From Roseovarius pacificus (GTDB lineage: Bacteria; Pseudomonadota; Alphaproteobacteria; Rhodobacterales; Rhodobacteraceae), in NCBI RefSeq assembly GCF_900142665.1, contig NZ_FRBR01000001.1:558001-622000 (forward strand): a stretch of 64,000 bases of DNA, in the 5' to 3' direction. This document shows positions 53,109-62,913 of this stretch, piece by piece (positions within the stretch are counted from its first letter, which is position 1; each line of letters starts with the position of its first letter). The position numbers and the translations under genes are program-made. Under the pieces are notes generated by a model. It worked only from the letters and a program-made list of their open reading frames with translations. It did no database searches and had not been told where the DNA came from.

Positions 53109-54292
53109 GATCCCACTCCGAAACTGACGGCCAGCGCCCCCATGGCCGCCAGCAGGCCCACCACGGGCACCGCCATCGGCACCCGGAACGCCGCCTCGGG
53201 CTCTGCCCGCTTCATGGCGATGAGCGCCGCATTGACCAGCACGAAGACCGACAACAGAATGGCCGAGGTCACCTCGGCCAGATCGGCCACCGGCAACAGA
53301 ACCGCCATGGCGATCACCGCCGCGCCGATCAGGGCCGTGGCCAGAACCGGCGTGCCGAACCGGGGATGCGCATGATGAAACACCGCCAGCGAAGGGTGCC
53401 GCCGCCCCACGCCGAACATCACCCGGCTGGCCATGACGATCTGCGCCAGGATACCGTTCATCGCCGCGGCCACGGCGATCAGCGACAGGAACCCGGCGCT
53501 CCCGCCCCGTGCGCTCGACCAGACCAGCGCCAGCGGCTGCTCGGACGCGCCAAGCTGCTCCAGCGGCACCGCACGCACGGCGGCCCAGCTGACCAGCGCA
53601 TACAGCAGGCTGGTGATCACCAGCGACATCAGGATCGCACGCGGCAGGGTGCGCAGCGGATCGCGCACCTCTTCGGCCATGTTCACGATATCCTCGAACC
53701 CGATAAAGGCGAAAAACGCCAGCACCGCCGCCGAGGCCACGCCGGGCCAGACAATCGCGGCGGGCGCGGCGTAATCCGCCGTCGGCTCGGCCCCTGCCCC
53801 GGCCCAGACCACCAGCGCCAGCCCCAGAACCTCGACCGCCGTGAACAGGGCCGCGACGGTCAGGCTTTCCAGCACCCCGGCAATCGCAACCCCGACCAGC
53901 ACCAGCCCCATGACAATCGCCGTCGCGGCAAAAGGCAGATCGACCACGCTCAGCAGATAGCCGGTGCCGCCCCGCAGCACCGCCGCCGCCGAAACCGTCC
54001 CGGCGGCCACGATGGCCAGCCCCACCAGCATGCCCAGCCACGCGCGCCCCAAACCTTTTTCGACGAAAACCGCCTCGCCCGCCGCTTCCGGCAGGCGGGT
54101 GGAAAACTCGGCATAGCTCAATGCCGTGGGGGCCGCGATCAGCCCCGCGATGACAAAGGACAACGGCGCCCAGACGCCCGCCTCAGCGGCCACCGCGCCG
54201 ACCAGCACGTAAATTCCGGCCCCGACCATGACGCCCACGCCATAGGCGGTCAGCAGGCCCAGCCCGATCCGGCGCTTGAGGTGTTCGCTCAT
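53105..54292 (-). CDS. APC-family amino acid permease within the dcw cluster
   Basis: A 395-residue transporter with about 11-12 helices. The first helix has the APC signature LLTAYGVGVMVGAGIYVLVGA, here KRRIGLGLLTAYGVGVMVGA and onward, and FFAFIGFEDIVNMAEEVRDP is the conserved mid-protein segment. It would import an amino acid or polyamine, substrate unknown. The start MSEHLKRRIG was chosen over a much longer frame. It sits between murC and DUF2484 with a 4-nt overlap to the latter, so it is embedded in the peptidoglycan operon. Confidence 0.88.
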   Translation of the reverse strand: MSEHLKRRIGLGLLTAYGVGVMVGAGIYVLVGAVAAEAGVWAPLSFVIAGLIAAPTALSYAEFSTRLPEAAGEAVFVEKGLGRAWLGMLVGLAIVAAGTVSAAAVLRGGTGYLLSVVDLPFAATAIVMGLVLVGVAIAGVLESLTVAALFTAVEVLGLALVVWAGAGAEPTADYAAPAAIVWPGVASAAVLAFFAFIGFEDIVNMAEEVRDPLRTLPRAILMSLVITSLLYALVSWAAVRAVPLEQLGASEQPLALVWSSARGGSAGFLSLIAVAAAMNGILAQIVMASRVMFGVGRRHPSLAVFHHAHPRFGTPVLATALIGAAVIAMAVLLPVADLAEVTSAILLSVFVLVNAALIAMKRAEPEAAFRVPMAVPVVGLLAAMGALAVSFGVGS

Positions 54293-54354
54293 CTCACGCC
54301 CTTCCCGTTTATCGTAAACCGGGGGTTCGTTGCCCCCGGTCCCCCCGGTGATCG

Positions 54355-55755
54355 TTACATGCGCTTCAGGCGCTCCGGCAGCCCGTTGGCCCATGTGCTG
54401 ATCGTGCCCGCCCCAAGGCACACGACCATGTCGCCGGGCCGTGTCTGTTCACGCACCAGCCGTTCCAGATCGTCCTCGTCCCGGATGGCGCGGGCATGGC
54501 GGTGGCCATGCCGGATCAGCCCCGCCACCAGATCGTCGCGTGTCGCGCCCTCTATCGGGTCTTCGCCCGCGGCATAGACTTCGGCAATCGCCACGACATC
54601 GGCCTCGTTGAAACAGGCGCAGAAATCGTCGAAATGATTGTGCAGGCGGCTGTAACGGTGCGGCTGATGCACCGCGATCACCCGCCCCTCGCAAGCCTGC
54701 CGCGCGGCCTTGAGAACGGCGGCGATTTCCGTCGGGTGGTGGCCATAATCGTCGATGATGGTCACGCCGTTCACCTCGCCCACGCGGGTAAAGCGGCGGT
54801 TCACCCCGCCGAACGCGGCCAGCGCCTGCCGGATTTCCACATCCTTCATGCCCAGATGACGCGCCACCGCCACGGCGCTCAGCGCGTTGCTGACATTGTG
54901 ATCGCCGGGCATCGGCAATGTGCAGCCCTCGATGGTCTTGTCCTCGTTCTGCAAGCGGATATCGAAATGCGCCACGCCCTTTTCATAGCGCAGGTTCACC
55001 GCCCGGATATCGGCCTGCGCGTTGAACCCGTAGGTCACCACGCGCCGGTCGGTCAGCTTGCCCACCAGCGCCTGCACATCGGTATCGTCGGTACAGCATA
55101 CCGCCAGCCCGTAGAACGGGATATTGCTGACGAACTCGTAGAACCCGCGATGCAGGTTCTCCTCGGTGCCCCAATGCTCCATATGCTCGGGGTCGATATT
55201 GGTCACGATGGCGATGGTCGCGGGCAGGCGGTTGAAGGTGCCGTCGCTTTCGTCGGCCTCCACCACCATCCATTCGCCCTCGCCGACGCGGGCATTGCTG
55301 CCATAGGCGTGGATGATCCCGCCATTGATCACCGTGGGGTCGAAATTCCCGTGATCCAGCAGCGCGGCCACCATCGTCGTGGTGGTCGTCTTGCCATGGG
55401 TTCCGGCCACGGCCACATTGGATTTCAGCCGCATCAGCTCGGCCAGCATCTCGGCCCGGCGCACCACGGGCAGGCCCCGGCGGCGCGCCTCGTCCAGTTC
55501 CGGGTTGCCCGGCTTGATCGCCGACGAGATCACGACCACCTCGGCCCCCTCGAGATTCTCCGCCGCCTGCCCCTCGAACACGGTCGCCCCCATGCCTTCC
55601 AGCCGCTTTGTGATCGCCGAGCGTTTCAGGTCGCTGCCCTGCACCACATACCCGTGATTGAGCAGAACCTCGGCAATGCCCGACATGCCGATGCCCCCGA
55701 TCCCCACGAAATGAATGGGGCCCACATCTCCGGGCAGTTTGGTCGCGGCATTCAT
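54355..55755 (-). CDS. murC: UDP-N-acetylmuramate--L-alanine ligase
   Basis: A 466-residue Mur ligase that adds L-Ala to UDP-MurNAc. [18 protein letters not shown] is the N-terminal nucleotide fold, [17 protein letters not shown] the ATP loop, and [11 protein letters not shown] and [14 protein letters not shown] complete the family set. GGAGAGCC precedes the ATG. It lies 29 nt after murG. A long frame through the gap to murG in the same phase is spurious. Confidence 0.96.
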   Translation of the reverse strand: MNAATKLPGDVGPIHFVGIGGIGMSGIAEVLLNHGYVVQGSDLKRSAITKRLEGMGATVFEGQAAENLEGAEVVVISSAIKPGNPELDEARRRGLPVVRRAEMLAELMRLKSNVAVAGTHGKTTTTTMVAALLDHGNFDPTVINGGIIHAYGSNARVGEGEWMVVEADESDGTFNRLPATIAIVTNIDPEHMEHWGTEENLHRGFYEFVSNIPFYGLAVCCTDDTDVQALVGKLTDRRVVTYGFNAQADIRAVNLRYEKGVAHFDIRLQNEDKTIEGCTLPMPGDHNVSNALSAVAVARHLGMKDVEIRQALAAFGGVNRRFTRVGEVNGVTIIDDYGHHPTEIAAVLKAARQACEGRVIAVHQPHRYSRLHNHFDDFCACFNEADVVAIAEVYAAGEDPIEGATRDDLVAGLIRHGHRHARAIRDEDDLERLVREQTRPGDMVVCLGAGTISTWANGLPERLKRM

Positions 55756-55784
55756 CACAGGCTCTCCTTCACGCGCGAAATCCC

Positions 55785-56900
55785 TCATTGCTCGTCCCCC
55801 CTGCCGGCACCCGCCGCCAGCGCCTCGACCATGTCGGCCAGATGCTGCGGCGCGTCGGGCAGCGCCACGCTCAACGCGGCCTGCGCCATCTGAAGGGCCC
55901 CTTCGGGAGTCGTCAGAACGCTGGCTATCTGCTCCGAAAGCGTCTCGACCGCAAGTTTCGATTCCGGAATCACGATCGCCGCCCCGGCCTGCGACAGCCC
56001 CTTCGCATTGGCGCTCTGATGATCCGCCGCCGCCGCCGCATAGGGAATCAGGATCGAGGGCCGCCCGATCACGCTGATATCGGCCACGCTGCTGGCCCCG
56101 GCCCGGCTGATCACCAGCTGCGCCTCGCTCATCCGGCGCGGCACATCGCGGAAAAACCCGGCCACATCGGCGTCGATCCCGTGTTCGGTGTAAAACGCGG
56201 CGACCCGCTCGCCATCCTCGTCCCGCGCCTGGTGGCTGACCCGGATGTTGCGGCGCAGCTCCTCGGGCAGGGCCGCAATCGCGCCGGGCACCACGTCGCT
56301 CAGGATACGCGCGCCCTGGCTGCCGCCGATCACCAGAATCGACATCGGGTAATCCCCCGGCGGGATATAGGCCGCCCCCGCCCGTTCCAGCACCGCGGCA
56401 CGCACCGGGTTGCCCACATGCACCCCCTCGACGCCCTCGGGCAGCGCGGTCGGCCATGTGCCACAGGCCACACGGTCCACCTTTTTCGAGAATATCTGAT
56501 TCACCCGGCCCAATACGCCGTTCTGCTCATGCACCATGCGCGGCAGGCGCAACAGCCACGCCGCCCCAAGCGCCGGGATCGTCGGATACCCGCCAAACCC
56601 CACCACCACGGCGGGCCGCTCGCGCAGCATCCGAACCGTCGCGCCCAATACACCGCCCAGAATATGGAACGGCGCCAGCAGCCTGTTGACAACGCCACCC
56701 CGCGCAAAGGTCGCGCTGGACACCTGCTCGATCTCCACCGAATGCGGAAAGCCCCCCACATAGCGCGCCCCGCGCGCATCGGTGCTCAGCCGCACATGCC
56801 AGCCCCGGCGCAGCATCACCTCGGCCAGCGCCTGGGCGGGAAACATATGCCCGCCCGTGCCGCCCGCGGCGATCACCAGCAAAGGCGCCTTGCCGTTCAT
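55785..56900 (-). CDS. murG: MurG, lipid II synthase
   Basis: A 371-residue GT28 transferase that adds GlcNAc to lipid I at the inner face of the membrane. The N-terminal [13 protein letters not shown] binds the acceptor phosphate region, and [22 protein letters not shown] and [11 protein letters not shown] follow. The start overlaps the ftsW stop by ATGA. Confidence 0.96.
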   Translation of the reverse strand: MNGKAPLLVIAAGGTGGHMFPAQALAEVMLRRGWHVRLSTDARGARYVGGFPHSVEIEQVSSATFARGGVVNRLLAPFHILGGVLGATVRMLRERPAVVVGFGGYPTIPALGAAWLLRLPRMVHEQNGVLGRVNQIFSKKVDRVACGTWPTALPEGVEGVHVGNPVRAAVLERAGAAYIPPGDYPMSILVIGGSQGARILSDVVPGAIAALPEELRRNIRVSHQARDEDGERVAAFYTEHGIDADVAGFFRDVPRRMSEAQLVISRAGASSVADISVIGRPSILIPYAAAAADHQSANAKGLSQAGAAIVIPESKLAVETLSEQIASVLTTPEGALQMAQAALSVALPDAPQHLADMVEALAAGAGRGDEQ

Positions 56901-58063
56901 CGGCCCCTCCCGCGCAGGATATCCCCGATCTCGCCCTGCGGACGGGTGCGGGTAAAGGCGAACAGCATGCCCACGGCGATGCCTCCGGCAATCAGGGAGG
57001 ACCCGCCATAGCTGACGAAGGGCAGCGTCATGCCCTTGGCCGGCAGCAGGCGCACGGCCACCCCCATGTTGATCATCGCCTGCACACCGAACATTGCCAC
57101 CATCCCGGTCCCGGCCAGACGGATGAACGGATCGCGCTCGCGCATCAGGCGCATCAGCGAGCGCACGACGACAATGGCGTAAAGCGCGATGATGACCAGC
57201 ACCAGAATCAGCCCGTATTCCTCGGCCGCCACGGCGATGATGAAATCGGTATGCGCATCCGGCAGGCTCCACTTGACCTCGCCCTCACCGACGCCGACGC
57301 CGAAAAACCCGCCCTCGCGGATCGCGTTGGTGGCAAAACCGAGCTGCGTGTTGGGGTCGACATCGGGGCTCAGGAACCCGTCGATCCGGCGCGCGAAATG
57401 CTCGGAGCCGGAATAGGCGAAACTGCCCGCCAGCACCACGCAGACCGCCATGCCGATCAGCAGCAACAGCGGCGCACCGGCCACGAAATACATCACGCCC
57501 CAGCCGAACAGCACCAGACAGGCCTGCCCGAAATCGGGCTGCATCGCCAGAAAGACCACGATCACCAGCGTCAGCAAGAACGACCAGCTCCGCCCCGGCG
57601 GGCCGTTGATCTCCTGACTGGCCGCCATCATCCAGGCCGCGACCACGACGAAACCGGGCTTGAGGAATTCCGACGGCTGCACACTGGCAAAGCCCAGCGA
57701 ATACCACCGCACCGCGCCCTTGCCGAAATCGGTGCCGAAAAACGGCAGCAGCATCAGCGCCACGAAGGCCCCGAGAAACCCCAGAACGGCCAGCCGCCGC
57801 ACCAGTCGCGGGTTCATCATCGAAGTCAGCATCATCGCGCTCAGCGCCAGCGCGCCGAACACCGCCTGCCGCTCCACGTAATGGAACGGGGCAAAGCCGT
57901 TCTTTTCCGCCAGCGGCGGCGATGCCGCCAGCCCCAGCAAGATCCCGATCCCGAACAGGATCAGGACACAGGACATCGACCATTTGTCGATCGTCCGCCA
58001 CCACTTGGGAAGAACAGGCTCCGACTCCCGCACAGGGATCGTGCCATAGACCATTTCTGTCAT
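56897..58063 (-). CDS. ftsW: SEDS-family glycosyltransferase FtsW
   Basis: A 388-residue polytopic membrane protein that polymerises lipid II at the septum. About ten helices are visible, with [13 protein letters not shown], the catalytic-loop region [55 protein letters not shown] and [10 protein letters not shown]. Start [10 protein letters not shown]; a second ATG three codons in is possible. It is coupled to murG by a 4-nt overlap. Its usual upstream neighbour murD is 2 kb away, separated by two inserted genes. Confidence 0.95.
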   Translation of the reverse strand: MTEMVYGTIPVRESEPVLPKWWRTIDKWSMSCVLILFGIGILLGLAASPPLAEKNGFAPFHYVERQAVFGALALSAMMLTSMMNPRLVRRLAVLGFLGAFVALMLLPFFGTDFGKGAVRWYSLGFASVQPSEFLKPGFVVVAAWMMAASQEINGPPGRSWSFLLTLVIVVFLAMQPDFGQACLVLFGWGVMYFVAGAPLLLLIGMAVCVVLAGSFAYSGSEHFARRIDGFLSPDVDPNTQLGFATNAIREGGFFGVGVGEGEVKWSLPDAHTDFIIAVAAEEYGLILVLVIIALYAIVVVRSLMRLMRERDPFIRLAGTGMVAMFGVQAMINMGVAVRLLPAKGMTLPFVSYGGSSLIAGGIAVGMLFAFTRTRPQGEIGDILRGRGR

Positions 58064-58249
58064 CTGAACCGCCGACTACTGCCTCATGTCCCGCCCCTTT
58101 TCGGGGTCTGTTCGCATAGTTTAGCAGCAGAACGGCCCCGTGGGAAGCGTTCTTGACACCATGCGCGGCGCACCACGCATGGACCGGAGGCAAACGCACC
58201 CGCCGCCCCATTGCGTATGTTCACCGCCAGAAAGACCCGACGCACCCCC

Positions 58250-58305
58250 TTCTTCTTGCCCGAAATATCCCCGCCGGAGGCATCCGGCACCGGCCACCGG
58301 GCGCA
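58250..58305. repeat. Intergenic repeat related to the one after cobT
   Basis: The stretch CTTGCCCGAAATATCC near 58254-58269 matches the core of the element at 21258-21314 (CCCGAAATACTCC) and is followed by GC-rich inverted sequence. It lies between the divergent ftsW and flavoprotein genes. Confidence 0.35.
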
Positions 58306-58357
58306 GGGCCGCGAAACCGATTGACCCCACCCGCCCCATGCGCCACATCCTGCGCCC

Positions 58358-59545
58358 ATGCAGGTCAACACACTGATCCTCGGCGCCGGGGCCGCCGGTA
58401 TGATGTGCGCCGCCCATGCGGGCGCGGGCACCCTGATCGTCGATCACGCCAGGGCGCCGGGCGAGAAAATCCGCATCTCGGGCGGCGGGCGCTGCAATTT
58501 CACCAACATGCATGCCGGGCCGGAAAACTTCCTGTCGGGCAATCCGCATTTCTGCAAATCCGCGCTGTCACGCTATACCCAGTGGGATTTCATCGACCTC
58601 GTGGCGCGCCATGGCATCGCCTATCACGAAAAGACCCTCGGGCAGTTGTTCTGCGACGGCAAGTCCGGGCAGATCATCGCCCTTCTGCGCGCGGAAATGG
58701 CCCGCGCCGGGGCCGATCTGTGGCTACAGACCACGCTGGCCGAGCTGACCCATGACGGCAGCCGCTTCATCGCCACGCTCGACCGCGAGGGCCGGCGCAC
58801 AACCGTCACCGCGCGCCATCTCGTGGTGGCCACCGGGGGCAAGTCGATTCCCAAGATGGGCGCGACGGGGCTGGCCTATGACATCGCCGCGCAATTCGGG
58901 CATGGCCTGCGCGAAACGCGCCCGGCGCTGGTGCCGCTCACCTTTTCCGATCAGCGCTTTGCCGGTCTCTCGGGCGTGTCCGCCCCGGCGCGGGTGTCCA
59001 ATGCGCGCGCCGCGTTCGACGAATCCGTCCTGTTCACCCATCGCGGCCTGTCCGGCCCCGCGATCCTGCAAATCTCCTCCTACTGGCGCGAGGGCGAGGA
59101 TATTCTGATCGACCTCGACCCCGGCGGTCACCTGTTTGAAACCCTGCGCGCACAACGTCAGCAGGAGGGGCGGCGCAAGCTGACCACCGAACTGGCCCGC
59201 CACCTGCCCGCGCGTCTTGTCGAGCATCTTGCCCCGGACCTGTTACCAAACGGTAACCTCGCCGATCAGTCCGACGCCGCGCTGGCCGAAATGGTCCGAA
59301 ACCTGCGCGAATGGCGTCTCAGGCCCACCGGCTCCGAAGGCTACCGCACCGCCGAGGTCACCCTGGGCGGCATCGACACGGCGGGCCTGAAGTCCCGCTC
59401 CATGATGTCGCAAACCCTGCCCAACCTGTTCTTCATCGGCGAGGCCGTGGACGTGACCGGCTGGCTCGGGGGCTACAATTTCCAGTGGGCCTGGTCCTCG
59501 GGCTGGGCGGCGGGGCACGCCATTGCCGCAGGCCCGATCCCCTGA
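58358..59545 (+). CDS. BaiN/HI0933-type FAD-dependent oxidoreductase
   Basis: A 395-residue flavoprotein. The N-terminal FAD fold has LILGAGAAGMMCAAHAG, followed by ISGGGRCNFTNMHA, the family's hallmark. VVATGGKSIPKMGATG lies mid-protein, and FIGEAVDVTGWLGGYNFQ near the C-terminus completes the FAD site. Reactions of the family are poorly known. It is encoded on the strand opposite to the division genes and meets the next gene stop-to-stop (TGATCA). Confidence 0.9.
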   Translation: MQVNTLILGAGAAGMMCAAHAGAGTLIVDHARAPGEKIRISGGGRCNFTNMHAGPENFLSGNPHFCKSALSRYTQWDFIDLVARHGIAYHEKTLGQLFCDGKSGQIIALLRAEMARAGADLWLQTTLAELTHDGSRFIATLDREGRRTTVTARHLVVATGGKSIPKMGATGLAYDIAAQFGHGLRETRPALVPLTFSDQRFAGLSGVSAPARVSNARAAFDESVLFTHRGLSGPAILQISSYWREGEDILIDLDPGGHLFETLRAQRQQEGRRKLTTELARHLPARLVEHLAPDLLPNGNLADQSDAALAEMVRNLREWRLRPTGSEGYRTAEVTLGGIDTAGLKSRSMMSQTLPNLFFIGEAVDVTGWLGGYNFQWAWSSGWAAGHAIAAGPIP

Positions 59546-59944
59546 TCAGCGCCCGATACAGTAGGCCGCGCCGCCATAAAGGACCGGCGCGTATCGCGGG
59601 CATGTCCCGCGCAGCGCCTTGCGCGGTTTCTTCCCTGCCGGGATACGCGCACGGCCCAGCTTTTCATCGGCACAGGCATTGATCCACCGGGCATCCTCCT
59701 TGCTGACGCCACCGCGCGGCAGAATGCGCAGAACGGAATTTCCGGCCAGCGGATATTCCTGCCAGACCGCCTGAAAAACCGCCCGGCCACCCCGGCCCAA
59801 CTCATGCTTGCAATCCAGAATGGCGGCGCGCTGGTCGTTCGCGGAATAGTACCCGTCACGATCCGCACCGAGCGCCGCAGCGGGTGATGTCATCGGAAAA
59901 AGCGCCAACAGGGTGGCGCCGAATGTTGCGCTGAAATATCTCAT
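59546..59944 (-). CDS. Small secreted protein, unknown
   Basis: A 132-residue protein with a signal peptide (MRYFSATFGATLLALFPMTSPAAAL). The mature part has three cysteines (DCKHEL, NACADE, GTCPRY) and a C-terminal YGGAAYCIGR. No family is recognised. The chosen ATG opens the signal peptide; a frame 152 codons longer upstream has no protein character. It ends flush against the flavoprotein gene and lies in the gap between murD and ftsW. Confidence 0.7.
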   Translation of the reverse strand: MRYFSATFGATLLALFPMTSPAAALGADRDGYYSANDQRAAILDCKHELGRGGRAVFQAVWQEYPLAGNSVLRILPRGGVSKEDARWINACADEKLGRARIPAGKKPRKALRGTCPRYAPVLYGGAAYCIGR

Positions 59945-60103
59945 CAAAGGTGTTTCCCGTCTCTTAATATCTCCCTCTGATTGATGCCGGTTTTGACGTC
60001 CAGGGTCAACGTCCCCCTCCCGGCGTGCTGTGGTGGTGGCGGACCCGGCGGGCCCGCGCGATTTGCGCCCCTGATGGACGCAAATTCTCCCCGCACCCCC
60101 GAT

Positions 60104-60149
60104 TTTCGTACAAAACCCGCGTACACATCGTACAAAACGTACGAAACGC
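60104..60149 (-). repeat. GTAC repeat element, copy 2 (downstream of murD)
   Basis: On the plus strand, TTCGTACAAAA at 60105-60115 and ATCGTACAAAA at 60127-60137, 22-bp period, followed by CGTACGAAA. Read in the direction of murD it matches copy 1 nearly base for base over about 45 bp. It starts directly at the murD stop codon. Confidence 0.85.
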
Positions 60150-61547
60150 TCAGAGGCGGGACGTGACCTGGCGGATGAAATCCTCGCCGCGTTTTTCGAA
60201 ATTGTCGTACTGGTCGAAACTGGCCGCCGCAGGGGCCAGCAAGACCGTCTCGCCCGGCTGCGCATCCTCCATGGCGCGGGCGACGGCGCGCTCCATCGTG
60301 GTGCAGACCTCAGCCTCAAGCCCTTCCAATTGCAGGGAAAATTCCGCCGCCTCGCGCCCGATGACATAGGCCTTCGCGACATGGCCGAACCCCGGCACAA
60401 GCGCCGACAGCCCGCCCTCCTTGGCCAGCCCGCCGCAAATCCAGCGGATTTTATCGAACGCCATCAAGGCCTTGAGCGCCGAATCCACATTCGTCGCCTT
60501 GCTGTCGTTCACGAAAGCGACCCCATTTTTCTCGGCAATCACCTGACTGCGATGCGGCAACCCTCCGAAGGACTGAAAGGCCCGCTCGATCACCTTGGGC
60601 GCCAGCCCGAGGGTGCGGCAGGCCGCATAGGCCGCACAGGCGTTCTGGTGGTTATGCGCCCCCGGCAAGCCCTTGATATTCCTCAAATCTATCGACCCGG
60701 CCTGTTTGCCCTTGCGGTACTCCGACAGGAACCCCTTGCGCGCGAACACCGACCACCCCGGCCCCGACAGCCTGCGATCGGCCGACACCCGGATCACCCG
60801 GTCGTCGCCGCGCCCCACGGCCAGTTGCCCGGCCAGGAACAGGCCCTCGTCCTCGTCCACGCCGATGATCGCACGATCCGGCCCGCCCTCGGCGAACAGC
60901 CGCCGTTTGGCCGCGAAATACCCGCCCAGACCGGCGTGCCGGTCCAAGTGGTCGGGGGTCAGGTTGGTGAAGACCGCAATATCTGGTGTCAGGGCACGGG
61001 CCAGTTCGGTCTGGTAACTGCTCAGTTCCAGCACCACCACACCGCCATCGCCGGGCGGGTCGATATCGAGCACCCCACGCCCGATATTCCCGGCCAGTTG
61101 CACGTCCTTTCCGGCCTCCTCCAGAACATGATGAATCAGCGCCGAAGTCGTTGATTTTCCATTGCTTCCGGTCACCGCGATCACCTTGGGCGGCTGATCG
61201 TATGCCTCCCATCCGGTGCCCGAAAACGAGCGGAAGAACAGCCCGATATCGTTGTCCACGGGCACCCCGGCCCGCAAGGCATTGGCGACCACCTTGTTGG
61301 GCTGCGGATAAAGATGCGGAATGCCGGGGCTGACAATCAGAGACGCGATGTCATCGAACACGCCATCGCGCGATAAATCCTTGATTTCAAACCCTTCTTC
61401 GGACGCGCCCTCGCGCGCGGCGGGGTTGTCGTCCCATGCCAGAACCTGCGCGCCACCCGCCCGCAAGGCCCGCGCCGCCGACAGGCCCGACCGCCCCAGC
61501 CCCAGCACCGCCACACGCTGCCCGGATACGCCCTGCACCTCGATCAT
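60150..61547 (-). CDS. murD: UDP-N-acetylmuramoyl-L-alanine--D-glutamate ligase
   Basis: A 465-residue Mur ligase that adds D-Glu. It shows [17 protein letters not shown] at the N-terminus, the ATP loop [34 protein letters not shown], and [16 protein letters not shown] in the C-terminal half. The start follows AAGGAAACAGGC. The 283 bp between it and mraY hold two repeat elements. Confidence 0.95.
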   Translation of the reverse strand: MIEVQGVSGQRVAVLGLGRSGLSAARALRAGGAQVLAWDDNPAAREGASEEGFEIKDLSRDGVFDDIASLIVSPGIPHLYPQPNKVVANALRAGVPVDNDIGLFFRSFSGTGWEAYDQPPKVIAVTGSNGKSTTSALIHHVLEEAGKDVQLAGNIGRGVLDIDPPGDGGVVVLELSSYQTELARALTPDIAVFTNLTPDHLDRHAGLGGYFAAKRRLFAEGGPDRAIIGVDEDEGLFLAGQLAVGRGDDRVIRVSADRRLSGPGWSVFARKGFLSEYRKGKQAGSIDLRNIKGLPGAHNHQNACAAYAACRTLGLAPKVIERAFQSFGGLPHRSQVIAEKNGVAFVNDSKATNVDSALKALMAFDKIRWICGGLAKEGGLSALVPGFGHVAKAYVIGREAAEFSLQLEGLEAEVCTTMERAVARAMEDAQPGETVLLAPAAASFDQYDNFEKRGEDFIRQVTSRL

Positions 61548-61664
61548 GCCTGTTTCCTTCGATAGTTCACCACGCCAAACTGCCCCCACAACGCCCCGCG
61601 CGCAAGCGGGTTAACAAAGTGTTACGCCTTGCGGACGCTCCCGGCCGGGCGACGGTGCCGAATC

Positions 61665-61735
61665 CCTTTGTTAACAAGGGCCGCGCCCCCATTCAGGCCC
61701 TTCGGTATCGTGTCGGTATCGCGTCGGTGCCGGGG
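61665..61735 (+). repeat. Composite intergenic repeat, copy 2
   Basis: A CCTTTGTTAACAAGG near-palindrome (61665-61679), a 23-bp spacer, then three 11-bp units: CGGTATCGTGT (61703-61713), CGGTATCGCGT (61714-61724) and CGGTGCCGGGG (61725-61735). Order and spacer match copy 1 at 1921-2003. It lies upstream of murD and downstream of mraY. Confidence 0.8.
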
Positions 61736-61773
61736 CGGTGCGGCCTGCGGATAAACCGGGCGCACGCTGGACG

Positions 61774-61806
61774 TTCGTACAAAGCGTACGCGCGTTTCGT
61801 ACAAAA
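61774..61806 (-). repeat. GTAC repeat element, copy 3 (downstream of mraY)
   Basis: TTCGTACAAAG at 61774-61784 and TTCGTACAAAA at 61796-61806, again with a 22-bp period, 25 nt past the mraY stop on the minus strand. It lacks the extra outer half-site of copies 1 and 2. Confidence 0.8.
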
Positions 61807-61830
61807 GATGAAACAGCCCACCAAGCGGGA

Positions 61831-62913
61831 TCAGCGAACCTTCAGCGTCGCCAGCCCGACCATCGCGAGAATCAGGGCGATGATCCAGAACCGGATGACG
61901 ATCTGCGGCTCGGCCCAGCCTTTTTTCTCATAGTGATGATGGATCGGCGCCATCAGGAACACCCGCTTGCCGGTGCGTTTGAAATAGAGCACCTGAATGA
62001 TCACGCTGAGCGCCTCGACCACGAACAACCCGCCGACAATGCCAAGGACGATCTCGTGCTTGGTGACCACCGCAATCGCGCCCAAGGCACCGCCAAGCGC
62101 CAGCGAGCCGGTATCGCCCATGAACACCGCCGCAGGCGGGGCGTTGTACCACAGAAACCCAAGGCCACCACCGAACAGGCCAGCGGCGAAGATCAGGATT
62201 TCCCCCGTACCGGGGACGTAATGCACATCGAGATACTCGGTAAAGTCCACACGCCCCACCGCATAAGCGATCACCCCCAGGGCGCCGCCCGCGATCATCA
62301 CCGGCATGATCGCCAGACCGTCCAGCCCATCTGTCAGGTTCACGGCATTGGCCGCGCCCACGATGACGAACATCGCGAAGGGTACGAAGAACCAGCCGAG
62401 GTTGATCAGCGTATCCTTGAACACCGGCAGGGCCAGCTGGAACTGCAATGTTTCGGGGTGATAGACTGACGCCCAGTACGAGGCGATCCCGGCGATCAGG
62501 AAACCGAGCCCGAGGCGCACCTTGCCCGGCACGCCCGACACGTTCTGCTTGGACACCTTGGCGTAGTCATCGGCAAACCCGATCAGGCCGAAGGCCAGCG
62601 TCACGAACAGCACCAGCCAGACGAACGGATTGTCCAGCCGCGCCCAAAGCAGGGTCGAGGTGAGCAGCGCCCCCACGATCAGCAACCCGCCCATGGTGGG
62701 GGTGCCGGTCTTGGCGATGTGGCTTTCCGGGCCGTCGCTGCGGATCGGCTGCCCCTTGCCCTGGCGCTTGCGCAGCACGTTGATCAGCGGCGGCCCGAAC
62801 AGGAAACCGAACAGCAGCGCCGTCATGAAGGCCCCGCCCGCGCGGAAGGTGATGTAGCGGAAAAGGTTAAAGATATCCCCGCCATCCGACAACGCGGTCA
62901 ACCAGTAAAGCAT
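61831..62913 (-). CDS. mraY: Phospho-N-acetylmuramoyl-pentapeptide transferase MraY
   Basis: A 360-residue membrane enzyme with about ten helices that makes lipid I. It shows [13 protein letters not shown] (catalytic aspartates), [30 protein letters not shown] and the [12 protein letters not shown] loop. The ATG directly follows the murF stop codon (TGA-ATG). Confidence 0.96.
   Translation of the reverse strand: MLYWLTALSDGGDIFNLFRYITFRAGGAFMTALLFGFLFGPPLINVLRKRQGKGQPIRSDGPESHIAKTGTPTMGGLLIVGALLTSTLLWARLDNPFVWLVLFVTLAFGLIGFADDYAKVSKQNVSGVPGKVRLGLGFLIAGIASYWASVYHPETLQFQLALPVFKDTLINLGWFFVPFAMFVIVGAANAVNLTDGLDGLAIMPVMIAGGALGVIAYAVGRVDFTEYLDVHYVPGTGEILIFAAGLFGGGLGFLWYNAPPAAVFMGDTGSLALGGALGAIAVVTKHEIVLGIVGGLFVVEALSVIIQVLYFKRTGKRVFLMAPIHHHYEKKGWAEPQIVIRFWIIALILAMVGLATLKVR

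Noticed and set aside
52845..54041. 398-codon open frame spanning the permease and DUF2484
   Set aside because: Only its last 87 codons are a real gene (DUF2484); the rest is an out-of-frame reading of the permease gene.
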